The notes under the pieces were generated by a model that was not told where the DNA came from, made no database searches, and saw nothing but the letters and a program-made list of their open reading frames with translations. A stretch of DNA of 64,000 nucleotides from JADFJB01 sp964464595 (GTDB taxonomy: Bacteria > Zhuqueibacterota > JdFR-76 > DREG01): contig CAYXGW010000006.1 in assembly GCA_964464595.1 (NCBI GenBank), forward strand, positions 1-64,000, in the 5' to 3' direction. The translations under genes and the position numbers were made by a program. Positions 41,251 to 50,202 of this stretch are shown piece by piece; the first letter of the stretch is position 1; the number at the start of each line of letters is the position of its first letter.

Positions 41251-42606
41251 ATGTCAGATACTCAAAATAATATAAATCCCAGAATTGGAATAATTGGTCT
41301 TGGATATGTAGGGTTACCAATTGCCGTAGAATACGCTAAAACTGGCATATCGGTTATTGGATTTGATATAGATAAAACAAAAGTAGGCACATTGCTGGAA
41401 GGCAATAATTATATCGATGATGTAAACGATGAAGATTTAAGAAATGTAGTAAAGGATAATAGATTTACTGCGACGACGGATTTTAGTTTATTAAAAGAAA
41501 CAGATGCTATTTTTATTTGTGTTCCTACGCCATTTTCTGTTAATAAAGATCCGGATGTTTCTTTCATCGTGGATGCAGCAAATTCCATTGCTGAAAGTCT
41601 CAGGGAAGGTCAGACTATAATCTTAAAAAGTACTACTTATCCCGAAACAACCAACAAAGTGGTAAAACCAATATTGGAAAAAACCGGGTTGATAGCAGGC
41701 AAAGATTTTTATCTGGCATTTTCACCTGAAAGGATTGATCCGGGACGAACTGACTTCACTACGACGAATACTCCTGTGGTATTAGGAGGTGTAACCCGGG
41801 AATGCACCTACAAGGCTCATTCAATTGTAAAACTGATTATTCAAAACGTGCATTTGGTTTCATCTCCGGAAGCAGCTGAAATGACTAAACTCTTAGAGAA
41901 TATCTTTCGTAGCGTTAACATCGCTTTAGCCAATGAATTGGCCCAATTATGTGACCGGATGGGCAATATTGATTTCTGGGAAGTAATAGAAGCCGCATCG
42001 ACAAAACCATTTGGATTTATGCCTTTTTATCCGGGTCCGGGAATTGGCGGGCATTGTATTCTTGTAGACCCGTATTATCTTTCCTGGAAAGCTCGAGAGT
42101 ATGATTTTCATACTAATTTTATTGAATTAGCGGCAGAAACCAATGAAAACATGCCCTATTATGTTTATAGTCTTTTGGTTCGAGCGCTAAGCGAACATGG
42201 TGTTCCGCTAACAACTGCCAGAGTGTTATTTCTGGGCGCTTCATTTAAGAAAGGAGTGGATGATATTAGGAACTCACCCGCAATTAAAGTGATGGAAATT
42301 TTACTAGGTAAAGGCAGTACAAACATTATTTACAGTGACCCATACGTGCCTTCATTAAATGTCAAAGGCAAAGCTTATCGATCCCAAACCTTAACTGAAG
42401 AAGTACTTCAATTAGTTGATTGCGTCATTATTACAACTGCCCATTCACAATATGATTATGACTTCATTGTCGAAAATACGAGATTAGTAATTGATACCCG
42501 GAATGCGACAAAAAATGTTAAAAATAACCGTAATAAAATAGTACTTCTAGGCAGTGGAGAAGTAACTGATAGTATAGCACAATTAGATAAATTGAGGATT
42601 GCTTGA
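41251..42606 (+). CDS. UDP-sugar 6-dehydrogenase, WbpA/WecC-like
   Basis: The 451-residue enzyme oxidises a UDP-sugar C6 to the uronic acid with two NAD. Seen are the N-terminal NAD motif GLGYVGLP, FICVPTPF, SPERIDPGR, and PGPGIGGHCILVDPYYL with the catalytic Cys, closest to UDP-GlcNAc/ManNAc dehydrogenases of the WbpA/WecC group. With the WbpE-like aminotransferase at 58638 it suggests an amino-uronic acid in the glycan. Its stop overlaps the next start (TTGA). Confidence 0.88.
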   Translation: MSDTQNNINPRIGIIGLGYVGLPIAVEYAKTGISVIGFDIDKTKVGTLLEGNNYIDDVNDEDLRNVVKDNRFTATTDFSLLKETDAIFICVPTPFSVNKDPDVSFIVDAANSIAESLREGQTIILKSTTYPETTNKVVKPILEKTGLIAGKDFYLAFSPERIDPGRTDFTTTNTPVVLGGVTRECTYKAHSIVKLIIQNVHLVSSPEAAEMTKLLENIFRSVNIALANELAQLCDRMGNIDFWEVIEAASTKPFGFMPFYPGPGIGGHCILVDPYYLSWKAREYDFHTNFIELAAETNENMPYYVYSLLVRALSEHGVPLTTARVLFLGASFKKGVDDIRNSPAIKVMEILLGKGSTNIIYSDPYVPSLNVKGKAYRSQTLTEEVLQLVDCVIITTAHSQYDYDFIVENTRLVIDTRNATKNVKNNRNKIVLLGSGEVTDSIAQLDKLRIA

Positions 42607-43820
42607 TTCGCTTTTTTTTGTTTTCTTCAAGCCTCGTTTTTTTTCTTTTTTTCTTATCATCACCTAGCTATTCACAAACTCAAACAAAAAGCGAACGTGA
42701 AAAAGCGTTAGAGCTTGAATTACAACGCGAAACTCAAAAAAATAAAGAATTCGAATTAAAACTGCTCGAACAAGCATTTGAGCAAGCGATTGATCCCAAT
42801 GAATATGTTGTTGGACCAGGGGACTACCTTCTTATTGATCTGGGTGGAGATGATCAAATGAATTTTCAGTTGCCTGTTACTCCGGAAGGAATGCTCATAA
42901 TACCTTCAGTCGGTAGCGTTCGTGTTGATGGGCTAACCTTGAAGGCGATACAAAAGCATGTTGAAAAGGCTGTTTTGGAGAAATATCGGAGGACCAATAT
43001 ATCAACATATTTAATAGGATTGCGCAAGATAAGAGTGCATGTAGCTGGTTATGTATTTAACCCAGGGACGATTGTGGCAACACCTATAGATAGATTATCT
43101 GATTTGATTTTTCGTGCCGGTGGTTTTAAACAAAATGCATTTCTTGAACAGATTAGAATTAGACATAAAGATCAGACGGAGTCTCTTATTGATTTTTCAG
43201 TATTTCAAAATAATGGTGATCTTAATCATAATCCCATAGTTAAGAGTGGCGATATCATTGTGGTAAATCCTATCGATTATTCTGAGAGCTTAGTTAAAGT
43301 AGAAGGATTTTTGTCGAGGCCGGGATATTATCCTCTGAAGTCTCCCGGAGAATCTTTGTTTGATTTCTTAAGTCGGCACAATCTATTGAACAATAACCAA
43401 GATATTACGGAAATAGCAATTGTAAGAGGCAATAAGAAAGTTATTCATGTAGATATCACAAAACAAACTACCAACGAAACCATATTGAGAGATGGAGATT
43501 TGGTAACACTACCGAAAGAAATTAGGCATGTTTACGTTTTAGGTGCGGTAGTGAAACCAGGAGTTTATCAATATGTTGAAAATTTAAAAGCCAAGGATTA
43601 CGTAGGACAAGCGGGATCGAATGAAAATGCTTCTGATATTCAGAAAATTAAAATCCTACATTCATCGTCTGGTAAATCTGAAAAAGGGGGGGAAGTGTTG
43701 GTATTTCCTGGAGATATTATTGAAGTTCCCATTCGAAACTACAGAAGGTTATCAGAGTATCTACAAATTGCCAGTACGATTGCTACGTTGGTAATTGCAA
43801 TTTCAACAATTAATAGATGA
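42603..43820 (+). CDS. Wza-like polysaccharide export protein with SLBB domains
   Basis: The 405-residue protein starts at TTG 42603, overlapping the dehydrogenase stop. It has a signal peptide (about 1-24, SSPSYSQ), a charged coiled-coil segment (29-58), the polysaccharide-export domain (YVVGPGDYLLIDLGG, about 61-150) and SLBB beta-grasp repeats (about 155-340). A hydrophobic helix lies at the C-terminus (about 383-402). It would form the outer-membrane or periplasmic channel for the polymer, together with the Wzz-like protein after it. Confidence 0.88.
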   Translation: MIRFFLFSSSLVFFLFFLSSPSYSQTQTKSEREKALELELQRETQKNKEFELKLLEQAFEQAIDPNEYVVGPGDYLLIDLGGDDQMNFQLPVTPEGMLIIPSVGSVRVDGLTLKAIQKHVEKAVLEKYRRTNISTYLIGLRKIRVHVAGYVFNPGTIVATPIDRLSDLIFRAGGFKQNAFLEQIRIRHKDQTESLIDFSVFQNNGDLNHNPIVKSGDIIVVNPIDYSESLVKVEGFLSRPGYYPLKSPGESLFDFLSRHNLLNNNQDITEIAIVRGNKKVIHVDITKQTTNETILRDGDLVTLPKEIRHVYVLGAVVKPGVYQYVENLKAKDYVGQAGSNENASDIQKIKILHSSSGKSEKGGEVLVFPGDIIEVPIRNYRRLSEYLQIASTIATLVIAISTINR

Positions 43821-43839
43821 TGTTTTCTGGGAAAAAATA

Positions 43840-45069
43840 ATGCAGACAACAATAGCAGATGTCTTCTATATTTTCATTAAATGGCGCAAGTTCATAATTA
43901 TAAATTTTTTCATATTTTGTATTTTTACTGCTATTTATTCTTTGACTGTTTCAAAGACCTACAAAAGTAACGCTGTCATATTAACTCCACTTGGTTCAGA
44001 AGATCAGTTTAGTATTTCATCTTTCATAAATAATCTTCCATTTGCAGGCTTGGGAGGTGGACAAGCCTCGGGACAATTAAATCTTTATTTGGCAATTCTT
44101 AATAGCCGTCAAATAGTAGAAGATGTTGCTGAAAGATTTAACCTTCAGCAAATATATAATGCTGAAAATATGGAAACTACTGTTCGTATTTTACAAAATA
44201 ATTTCTCGGCCAGTATTAACGACAATGGGTCGCTGACAGTATCTGTTGCAGCAAGTACGCCGTTTCTACCTGATGAGGCAGAAGAAAATGAAGCCCGTGA
44301 GTTGTGCTCTGAAATTACCAATTATTTTGTTCAAAAGCTTGATGAAAAATATAAAAGTCTTAGGAATGAACAAGCTCGAAATAACAGATTATTTATCGAA
44401 AAGAGATATCATCAAAATTTAACAGATCTTCAGCACGCTGAAGATGAATTAAAACAATTTCAAAAAATTCAAGGCGTATTAATATTACCGGAGCAGGCGG
44501 AGGCAACTTTGCAAGCAGCAGCGGAATTATATGCTAAGATAACTGCAAAAGAAATCGAAATAGCAGTTCTGGAAAATTATGTCAGTAGTAGCCACAATGG
44601 TTTGATTCGTTCCAAAACTGAATTAAATGAATTGGAAGCAAAGTTTTCTCAAATGAAATTTGGCGATGTTCAAGAAATTGCAGAGAAAGATGGCCAGAAC
44701 AATATAAACTTATTTTTTCCTTTAAACGAATTACCTGAAATAGCAGTAAGTTATTTTCGTTTGTATCGAGAAGTTACTTTACAGGAAAAGCTATTGGAAT
44801 TTCTACTTCCACAATATGAGCAGATGAAAATCCAGGAAGCAAAAGACACACCAACTGTTCAAGTATTAGATTATGCAGTTCCACCTATAAAAAGAAGCAG
44901 CCCTAAACGTACTGTAATGGTTTTGTTTAGTGGGTTTTTGAGTTTTCTAGTGAGTTTTTTCTTGATTTATATTTTCGAATATTGGCAAAGGGTTAAAGAC
45001 CAGGGGGGTGAAGAATATAAAAAATTAAGTTCAGCTTTCTCTCTTTTAAAACCGGATAAAAAAACTTAG
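43840..45069 (+). CDS. Wzz-like chain-length determinant / polysaccharide co-polymerase
   Basis: From ATG 43840 the protein has 409 residues: a first transmembrane helix (about 17-38), a periplasmic region with long coiled coils (about 150-270) and a second helix (about 355-380), with the Pro-rich 'DYAVPPIKRSSPKR' motif before it. This is the Wzz/PCP topology. There is no tyrosine-kinase domain. It regulates chain length and probably contacts the Wza-like channel. A TTG at 43795 inside the previous gene is less likely. Confidence 0.88.
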   Translation: MQTTIADVFYIFIKWRKFIIINFFIFCIFTAIYSLTVSKTYKSNAVILTPLGSEDQFSISSFINNLPFAGLGGGQASGQLNLYLAILNSRQIVEDVAERFNLQQIYNAENMETTVRILQNNFSASINDNGSLTVSVAASTPFLPDEAEENEARELCSEITNYFVQKLDEKYKSLRNEQARNNRLFIEKRYHQNLTDLQHAEDELKQFQKIQGVLILPEQAEATLQAAAELYAKITAKEIEIAVLENYVSSSHNGLIRSKTELNELEAKFSQMKFGDVQEIAEKDGQNNINLFFPLNELPEIAVSYFRLYREVTLQEKLLEFLLPQYEQMKIQEAKDTPTVQVLDYAVPPIKRSSPKRTVMVLFSGFLSFLVSFFLIYIFEYWQRVKDQGGEEYKKLSSAFSLLKPDKKT

Positions 45070-45092
45070 TTGTCGAAAAAATTGTTCGTAGA

Positions 45093-46025
45093 ATGAACTA
45101 CTTAAGCGAAGAAAGCAAATTTGAATTATCAATTGTTATTGTAAGCTATAAAGTTAAAGAGTACTTAAAGTATTGTTTAACATCGATTTACAATACAACC
45201 AATGATATCGCTTATGAAGTTCTAGTGATGGATAATAATTCAGCTGATGGAACAACACAAATGGTCGAAATGCTATTTCCAAAGGTTAAACTATTTGCCA
45301 ACAAAGAGAATATTGGATTTGTAAGGGCAAATAATTTATGCATTGAAAACTGCAAAGGTAACTACATCTTAATGCTGAATCCTGACACTGTTATCATCCG
45401 CAATTCACTGCGAAGAATGATACATTATATCGAACTGAACCCGAATACTGGGGCAATGGGTTGCAAAATGTTGAATACTGATAAGACATTACAACCTTCT
45501 TGTTATAATTTTCCAAGTCTCAGAGAGATATTTGGCATTTATTTTTTTGGTAACAAAATGTTCAGTGGCTTAAAAAATATTAATCATAACAAAATACAAC
45601 AGATTGATTTTGTTCGCGGTGCATTTTTATTTTTGAATAAGAAATGTCTTGATAAGATAGGATTATTGGATGAAAATTTTTTTATGTTCGGAGAAGAAAC
45701 TGACCTTTGTTTTCGGATGAATAAGAGAGGGTGGAAAGTTATTTATTATCCGGAAACTGTAATAATACATCATCGCGGTAAAAGTACAGAACAGGTTTTC
45801 GAAAAATCCAACTTACAGAGGATTCGAAGTTTAATTTATTATTTTCAAAAGAATTATGGTAAGTTCAGTGCTTTCATTGTTAGGCTAATCGTCTTTTCAG
45901 GAGTTGGACTAAGGTTATTGCTAAGAAAAATCATTCTAAAAAGAAATAGAGTAACCCACCGAATGACTATTTCAAAAAAAACTCAATTTGAGATTTTAAA
46001 ATTAACTTTGGGTTTAACAAAATAA
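45093..46025 (+). CDS. Glycosyltransferase family 2
   Basis: The 310-residue protein has the GT-A fold: LSIVIVSYKVKEYL at the start, VMDNNSADGT, IGFVRANN and LNPDTVI (DxD-like metal site), then FMFGEETDLCFRMNKRGWKV. These place it with rhamnosyl-type GT2 enzymes. It adds a sugar to the growing lipid-linked unit in the cytoplasm. Linkage and donor cannot be told. Confidence 0.88.
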   Translation: MNYLSEESKFELSIVIVSYKVKEYLKYCLTSIYNTTNDIAYEVLVMDNNSADGTTQMVEMLFPKVKLFANKENIGFVRANNLCIENCKGNYILMLNPDTVIIRNSLRRMIHYIELNPNTGAMGCKMLNTDKTLQPSCYNFPSLREIFGIYFFGNKMFSGLKNINHNKIQQIDFVRGAFLFLNKKCLDKIGLLDENFFMFGEETDLCFRMNKRGWKVIYYPETVIIHHRGKSTEQVFEKSNLQRIRSLIYYFQKNYGKFSAFIVRLIVFSGVGLRLLLRKIILKRNRVTHRMTISKKTQFEILKLTLGLTK

Positions 46026-46042
46026 ATTGAATCCAAAGTATA

Positions 46043-47374
46043 GTGTTAGGTCCATTTTTGAAAAAACTTATCAAGAGTATCGGCACCAAGAAAATATTCG
46101 CATTTTTAAATAAACTAATTTTAACATTAAACGGGGTTCTGACTGTATTCATAATAATTAGAGCGATTCCAATGAAAGAATTTGGATTATTGACTCTTGT
46201 TAATACATTCGATTTAGTAGCCTTTGTAATTAGCGGGGGCTTGATTCTGCAAGCGATGCAAAAATATGCGGCTGAAGTTACAGGGTCTGAATTAAATGAT
46301 TTAGTTGTCAATTCGGCTTTTCTTTACTGTTTGTTGTCTTTGATACCTGCTCTTGCAATAGCGTTTTTTTCCTCAATAATTGCAGATTTTCTTCATGCAC
46401 CATCTTTATCAAATTTGCTCAAGTTGTTGCCAATCTTAACCATTTCCCACTGGGCTAGAAGGCTTGCATATTATATTTTACTAGCAAAGGAAAAATTATT
46501 TGAAGTCTTTATTATCGATTTTATCCCATTTCTTATTATGGTAGTCTTAATTATATCACTTTTTTCATCTAATAAATTAGACACAGCTTTAACAGTATTG
46601 ATCGTTCGTATTATTTCTGATTTTGGAGCTACCGTCGTAAGTGTAAAATACTTAAAAAAAGAAATAAAATTTAATTTAAATATTAATAGAGCCTGGATTG
46701 GAAAACTCGTTAGCTTTGGAAAATATTCTTTTGGTTCTACAATGGGCAACTTAATTCACATGCGTGTCGATACATTGATGATTTCATATTTTTATGATCC
46801 TCTTATTTTAGCTGCATATAGCTCTGCTCGAGGGATTTCAGAATTTTTAAGAAATTTTGTCCAAGCTGCAAATATGATTGTTTTACCGAGGGCATCAAAA
46901 TTATTTTCGAAGAGTGACTTAACCGGGGTTAGAACAATTTATTACAAAGGAATTGTATACTCGTTAATATTGGTTCTTCCAATCGCTTTGATTTTAATAA
47001 TCATTCCAAATTTTATATTATTCCTCGCCTATGGCAACAAATATTTGGATAGTGTTAACATTCTACGATTGTTTGCTATATGTTCCCTGATAAGTCCTAT
47101 TGGAACTATAGGATCAAGTGTTTCCTCCGGCATTGGAAAACCAAATTATGTATTTGTTGCAATGTGTTTGTCTGTAATTATTAATGTTTGTTTGAACTTA
47201 ATTCTAATTCCAAAATACGGTGCGATTGGCGCCGCTTATTCAACATTGGCCGCGTTGATCGTTGGTGGCATTACAATTACAAGTTTAATTCACAAGAAAA
47301 TAAATCTATCTATAAAGGAATTTGATAAATCATTTTTGGACGATTTTTTTGTATGGTTTAAAATCAACAGATAA
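46043..47374 (+). CDS. Polysaccharide flippase, Wzx/MATE-like (second copy)
   Basis: The 443-residue protein starts at GTG 46043 and has about 12-14 hydrophobic helices, with the pattern of oligosaccharide flippases: VLTVFIIIRAIPMKEFGLLTL early and a conserved SSVSSGIGKPNYVF late. Its stop abuts the start of the next gene (TAATG). It is distant from the flippase at 38444 and lies in the middle of the transferase genes, so it is the more likely dedicated Wzx. Confidence 0.85.
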   Translation: MLGPFLKKLIKSIGTKKIFAFLNKLILTLNGVLTVFIIIRAIPMKEFGLLTLVNTFDLVAFVISGGLILQAMQKYAAEVTGSELNDLVVNSAFLYCLLSLIPALAIAFFSSIIADFLHAPSLSNLLKLLPILTISHWARRLAYYILLAKEKLFEVFIIDFIPFLIMVVLIISLFSSNKLDTALTVLIVRIISDFGATVVSVKYLKKEIKFNLNINRAWIGKLVSFGKYSFGSTMGNLIHMRVDTLMISYFYDPLILAAYSSARGISEFLRNFVQAANMIVLPRASKLFSKSDLTGVRTIYYKGIVYSLILVLPIALILIIIPNFILFLAYGNKYLDSVNILRLFAICSLISPIGTIGSSVSSGIGKPNYVFVAMCLSVIINVCLNLILIPKYGAIGAAYSTLAALIVGGITITSLIHKKINLSIKEFDKSFLDDFFVWFKINR

Positions 47375-48783
47375 TGGATGCTCAAAAAACATATATCGAG
47401 GACACTACTAAGTGGGCCATTTTGATTATCATGAGTCTGTTAATTTTGGCCTTTCCTTTAGCAATATACAAAAACATTCCTTTTCTATATATATTGTTAT
47501 TATTTACAGTCTTCACTGCCCTTCCTTTTTTCCTAAACGTTGAAAAAATCATTTACCTTTTAACATTCTATATTGTTGCCTTTGGCATTTATATATTCAA
47601 AGGAAACCTGTATCCTGTGGCAGTTAGTTACATAGTAACAGATTTTATACTAATTGTTTTGTTTTTTTTAGCAATGATTGATTTAAGTTTAAATAAGCGA
47701 AATGAGCAAATTTTCAATTTTAGTAAGCCGCTTTTATTCTTTCTATTTATTGTTTTACTTTCGTTTGTTATTGGATTAAGTAATGGATTTGAATTAAAAG
47801 ATATTCATAGAGAATTCAGGATTTTTATTTATTATGCAATCTATTTTGTAGCAGTTCGGTATTTCAATAATGACAAACCAATCTTTATATTATTGATTGC
47901 AATTCTTGTTGCTACATTATTTGCTGCCTCTGATGCTATATACACATACTATACATTGGACCTAAATAGATTTGTATCCAGGCAGGTGCATTTAATCGCT
48001 TTTGTAATACCCTTTTTAATTAGTCTAATTATTCTTGACAGGCATAAGCTGAGAAGGGTTTTTTACTTTGTTTTATTGTTGCTTCTTAGCTTGAGTATTA
48101 TCATCTCTCAAACAAGAGGCACATGGTTTTCACTTATAATTGCTATTATTATTTCATTGTTTCTATCCATATTTGTAAGTATGAAACGTAAGAGCCGTTT
48201 TCTCTCACTTTCAATTATATTGTCTTCATTAGTGATTGTCTTACTAATTAGTTTAAATCTGATTGGCAAGATATCTCAACAAAAAGTTGAATTTGTTGAG
48301 CAAAGAGTGGGGAGTGTAACGAACCTACAGAGTGATCTATCATTACTTATGAGAATTAATGCATATTCAGTAATTATTAATAAAATTAAATCACATCCAT
48401 GGTTTGGTAATGGCCTGGGATCTAAAGCTACATATCTTTTTTTTGGGAGATATTCAATACAGCAAAATATTGATAGCACATATCTCACAATTTTATGGAA
48501 AATGGGAATAATAGGTTTAATCGCTTTTATCCTTTTATATTTTCTCTTACTAAAAAAGGCCTTTTTGATCTATCGTAGAACAGAAAATAATTTTCATAAG
48601 ATATTTTCAATTGGACTTATCTCATCTTTTGTTGGCTTACTAATTTTGGGAACTATTAGTCCAATCTTGATAACAAGTAGATTTAATTTACTATTTGGTG
48701 TATTATTCGCTATTACAGATGTGATTTCTCAAAAAACTCTACTATATGAAAAACGGAGCAATGAGGACTTTGAACCATTTTAA
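47374..48783 (+). CDS. O-antigen ligase/polymerase-like membrane protein (Wzy/WaaL)
   Basis: The 469-residue protein has about 11-12 membrane helices and a large loop containing 'RINAYSVIINKIKSHPWFGNGLGSK', the motif of O-antigen ligase/polymerase (Wzy_C) proteins; an ISQTRGTW segment before it is also typical. It polymerises or ligates lipid-linked glycan units on the periplasmic side. Which of the two reactions it performs cannot be read from sequence alone. Start ATG 47374 overlaps the preceding stop. Confidence 0.85.
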   Translation: MDAQKTYIEDTTKWAILIIMSLLILAFPLAIYKNIPFLYILLLFTVFTALPFFLNVEKIIYLLTFYIVAFGIYIFKGNLYPVAVSYIVTDFILIVLFFLAMIDLSLNKRNEQIFNFSKPLLFFLFIVLLSFVIGLSNGFELKDIHREFRIFIYYAIYFVAVRYFNNDKPIFILLIAILVATLFAASDAIYTYYTLDLNRFVSRQVHLIAFVIPFLISLIILDRHKLRRVFYFVLLLLLSLSIIISQTRGTWFSLIIAIIISLFLSIFVSMKRKSRFLSLSIILSSLVIVLLISLNLIGKISQQKVEFVEQRVGSVTNLQSDLSLLMRINAYSVIINKIKSHPWFGNGLGSKATYLFFGRYSIQQNIDSTYLTILWKMGIIGLIAFILLYFLLLKKAFLIYRRTENNFHKIFSIGLISSFVGLLILGTISPILITSRFNLLFGVLFAITDVISQKTLLYEKRSNEDFEPF

Positions 48784-48870
48784 ATCCGAAATATTGATGA
48801 GATTTATCTTCATTCTATTTTCATAATTTTATAAAGTAATATAATTAGGTTTTTTTTGGGCTGCTGCTAA

Positions 48871-50169
48871 ATGCAAAAAAAAGAAAAGACAAAAACCGCT
48901 GCCACTATTTTATACATGACAGCTATTGAAGATGCCGTCAATAAAGCTGTAATAAGAAGTCAAGTATTTAAACTTCTAGCTAGATTTGATAAAATAAGTG
49001 AAATTAAATTTCTATTTCTTGCATTTATACCTTTTCGTTTTTACTTCGATTTAAATGATCCAATTCGTACTTTTTTTTCTTATATGAAGAAGAGAAAAGA
49101 AATCAAAGAAGAATATAAAAGCAACAAGGTAAATATTGTTTTTTTTCCATTTTTTTTTCCATTTCGAAGAAAATACTTTCATATGAAAGCATTCCATCTT
49201 TATGTTTTTCTAGCCCAAACAATTCCTTTATTATTGTTTTTTTTGTTGAAGAATAATATTGTTTTTATTCATGCTAGAAGTTATCCTGCCTGCTTAATAA
49301 GCTTTCTTTGTGGTAGATTACTAAGCATAAAATACTTATTTGACATGAGAGGCTTTTTCCCTGATGAGGGTGTTATCTATGGAGCATACACTCAAGATTC
49401 AACAAGTTACCATCGTTGGAAAAAAATAGAAAAAAACCTAATAAAAAATGCTCACTGTGTTTTTATCGAATCACAACCTTTCAAAGAGTATGTTGAAAAT
49501 ATTTATCCTCATACAAACATTGTACTTATCCCATGTTATGTTGATGAAGATACCTACCGGTTTAATATTCAGCTAAGAGAACAACTTCGAAGAGAGTATA
49601 GTTTAAGTGATAAATTTGTAATAACCTATTCCGGCACTATAGGAGGTTGGCATGATCCATCTTATCAGTCCGATTTTTATCTTGAGATTAAAAAACGGGT
49701 ACCAAATACGCATTTTCTAATTTTAACTTTCAAGCAAAAGAATGATTTAATTCATTCAATTCTGAGCGCAAAGGGTTTTATCCCTACCGACTATTCTTTA
49801 CTTAATCCTCAATCCAATGAAGTTCCTAATTATCTATTAATGGGGGACGCTGGATTACTTGTAATTGCGGATTTACCTATTACAAAAAAATTTGTATCGG
49901 TGAAACTTGGTGAGTATTTGGCGTGTGGGTTGCCTGTTATATGTACTCCATTTGTTGAAGGTGCATCCAGGTTGATTAAAGATAATGATTGTGGTATTAT
50001 TTTGGATCTGGATAATGAGAATTCATTGGATCAAATTGATCGTCTAGTAAAAAATTATGATAGAATGCAGTTAAATGGATTTAAACTTGTCAACCGCCAC
50101 TTGTCTGTGAAAATTAATGCGCCAAAATTTATTGAAATCTATCGGGCTGCAACGAACAATATAAATTGA
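48871..50169 (+). CDS. Glycosyltransferase family 4-like
   Basis: The 432-residue protein has the two-lobed GT-B pattern: an N-terminal half with ILYMTAIEDAVNKAVIRSQV and hydrophobic membrane-associating stretches (about 105-130), a linker, then FVITYSGTIGGWHD and LGEYLACGLPVICTPFVEGASRL in the nucleotide-binding half. It would use a nucleotide-sugar donor and act at the inner face of the membrane. The donor is unknown. Confidence 0.8.
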   Translation: MQKKEKTKTAATILYMTAIEDAVNKAVIRSQVFKLLARFDKISEIKFLFLAFIPFRFYFDLNDPIRTFFSYMKKRKEIKEEYKSNKVNIVFFPFFFPFRRKYFHMKAFHLYVFLAQTIPLLLFFLLKNNIVFIHARSYPACLISFLCGRLLSIKYLFDMRGFFPDEGVIYGAYTQDSTSYHRWKKIEKNLIKNAHCVFIESQPFKEYVENIYPHTNIVLIPCYVDEDTYRFNIQLREQLRREYSLSDKFVITYSGTIGGWHDPSYQSDFYLEIKKRVPNTHFLILTFKQKNDLIHSILSAKGFIPTDYSLLNPQSNEVPNYLLMGDAGLLVIADLPITKKFVSVKLGEYLACGLPVICTPFVEGASRLIKDNDCGIILDLDNENSLDQIDRLVKNYDRMQLNGFKLVNRHLSVKINAPKFIEIYRAATNNIN

Positions 50170-50202
50170 GAAAGAAGAATAATTGAAAATGCAAAAATTA
50201 CT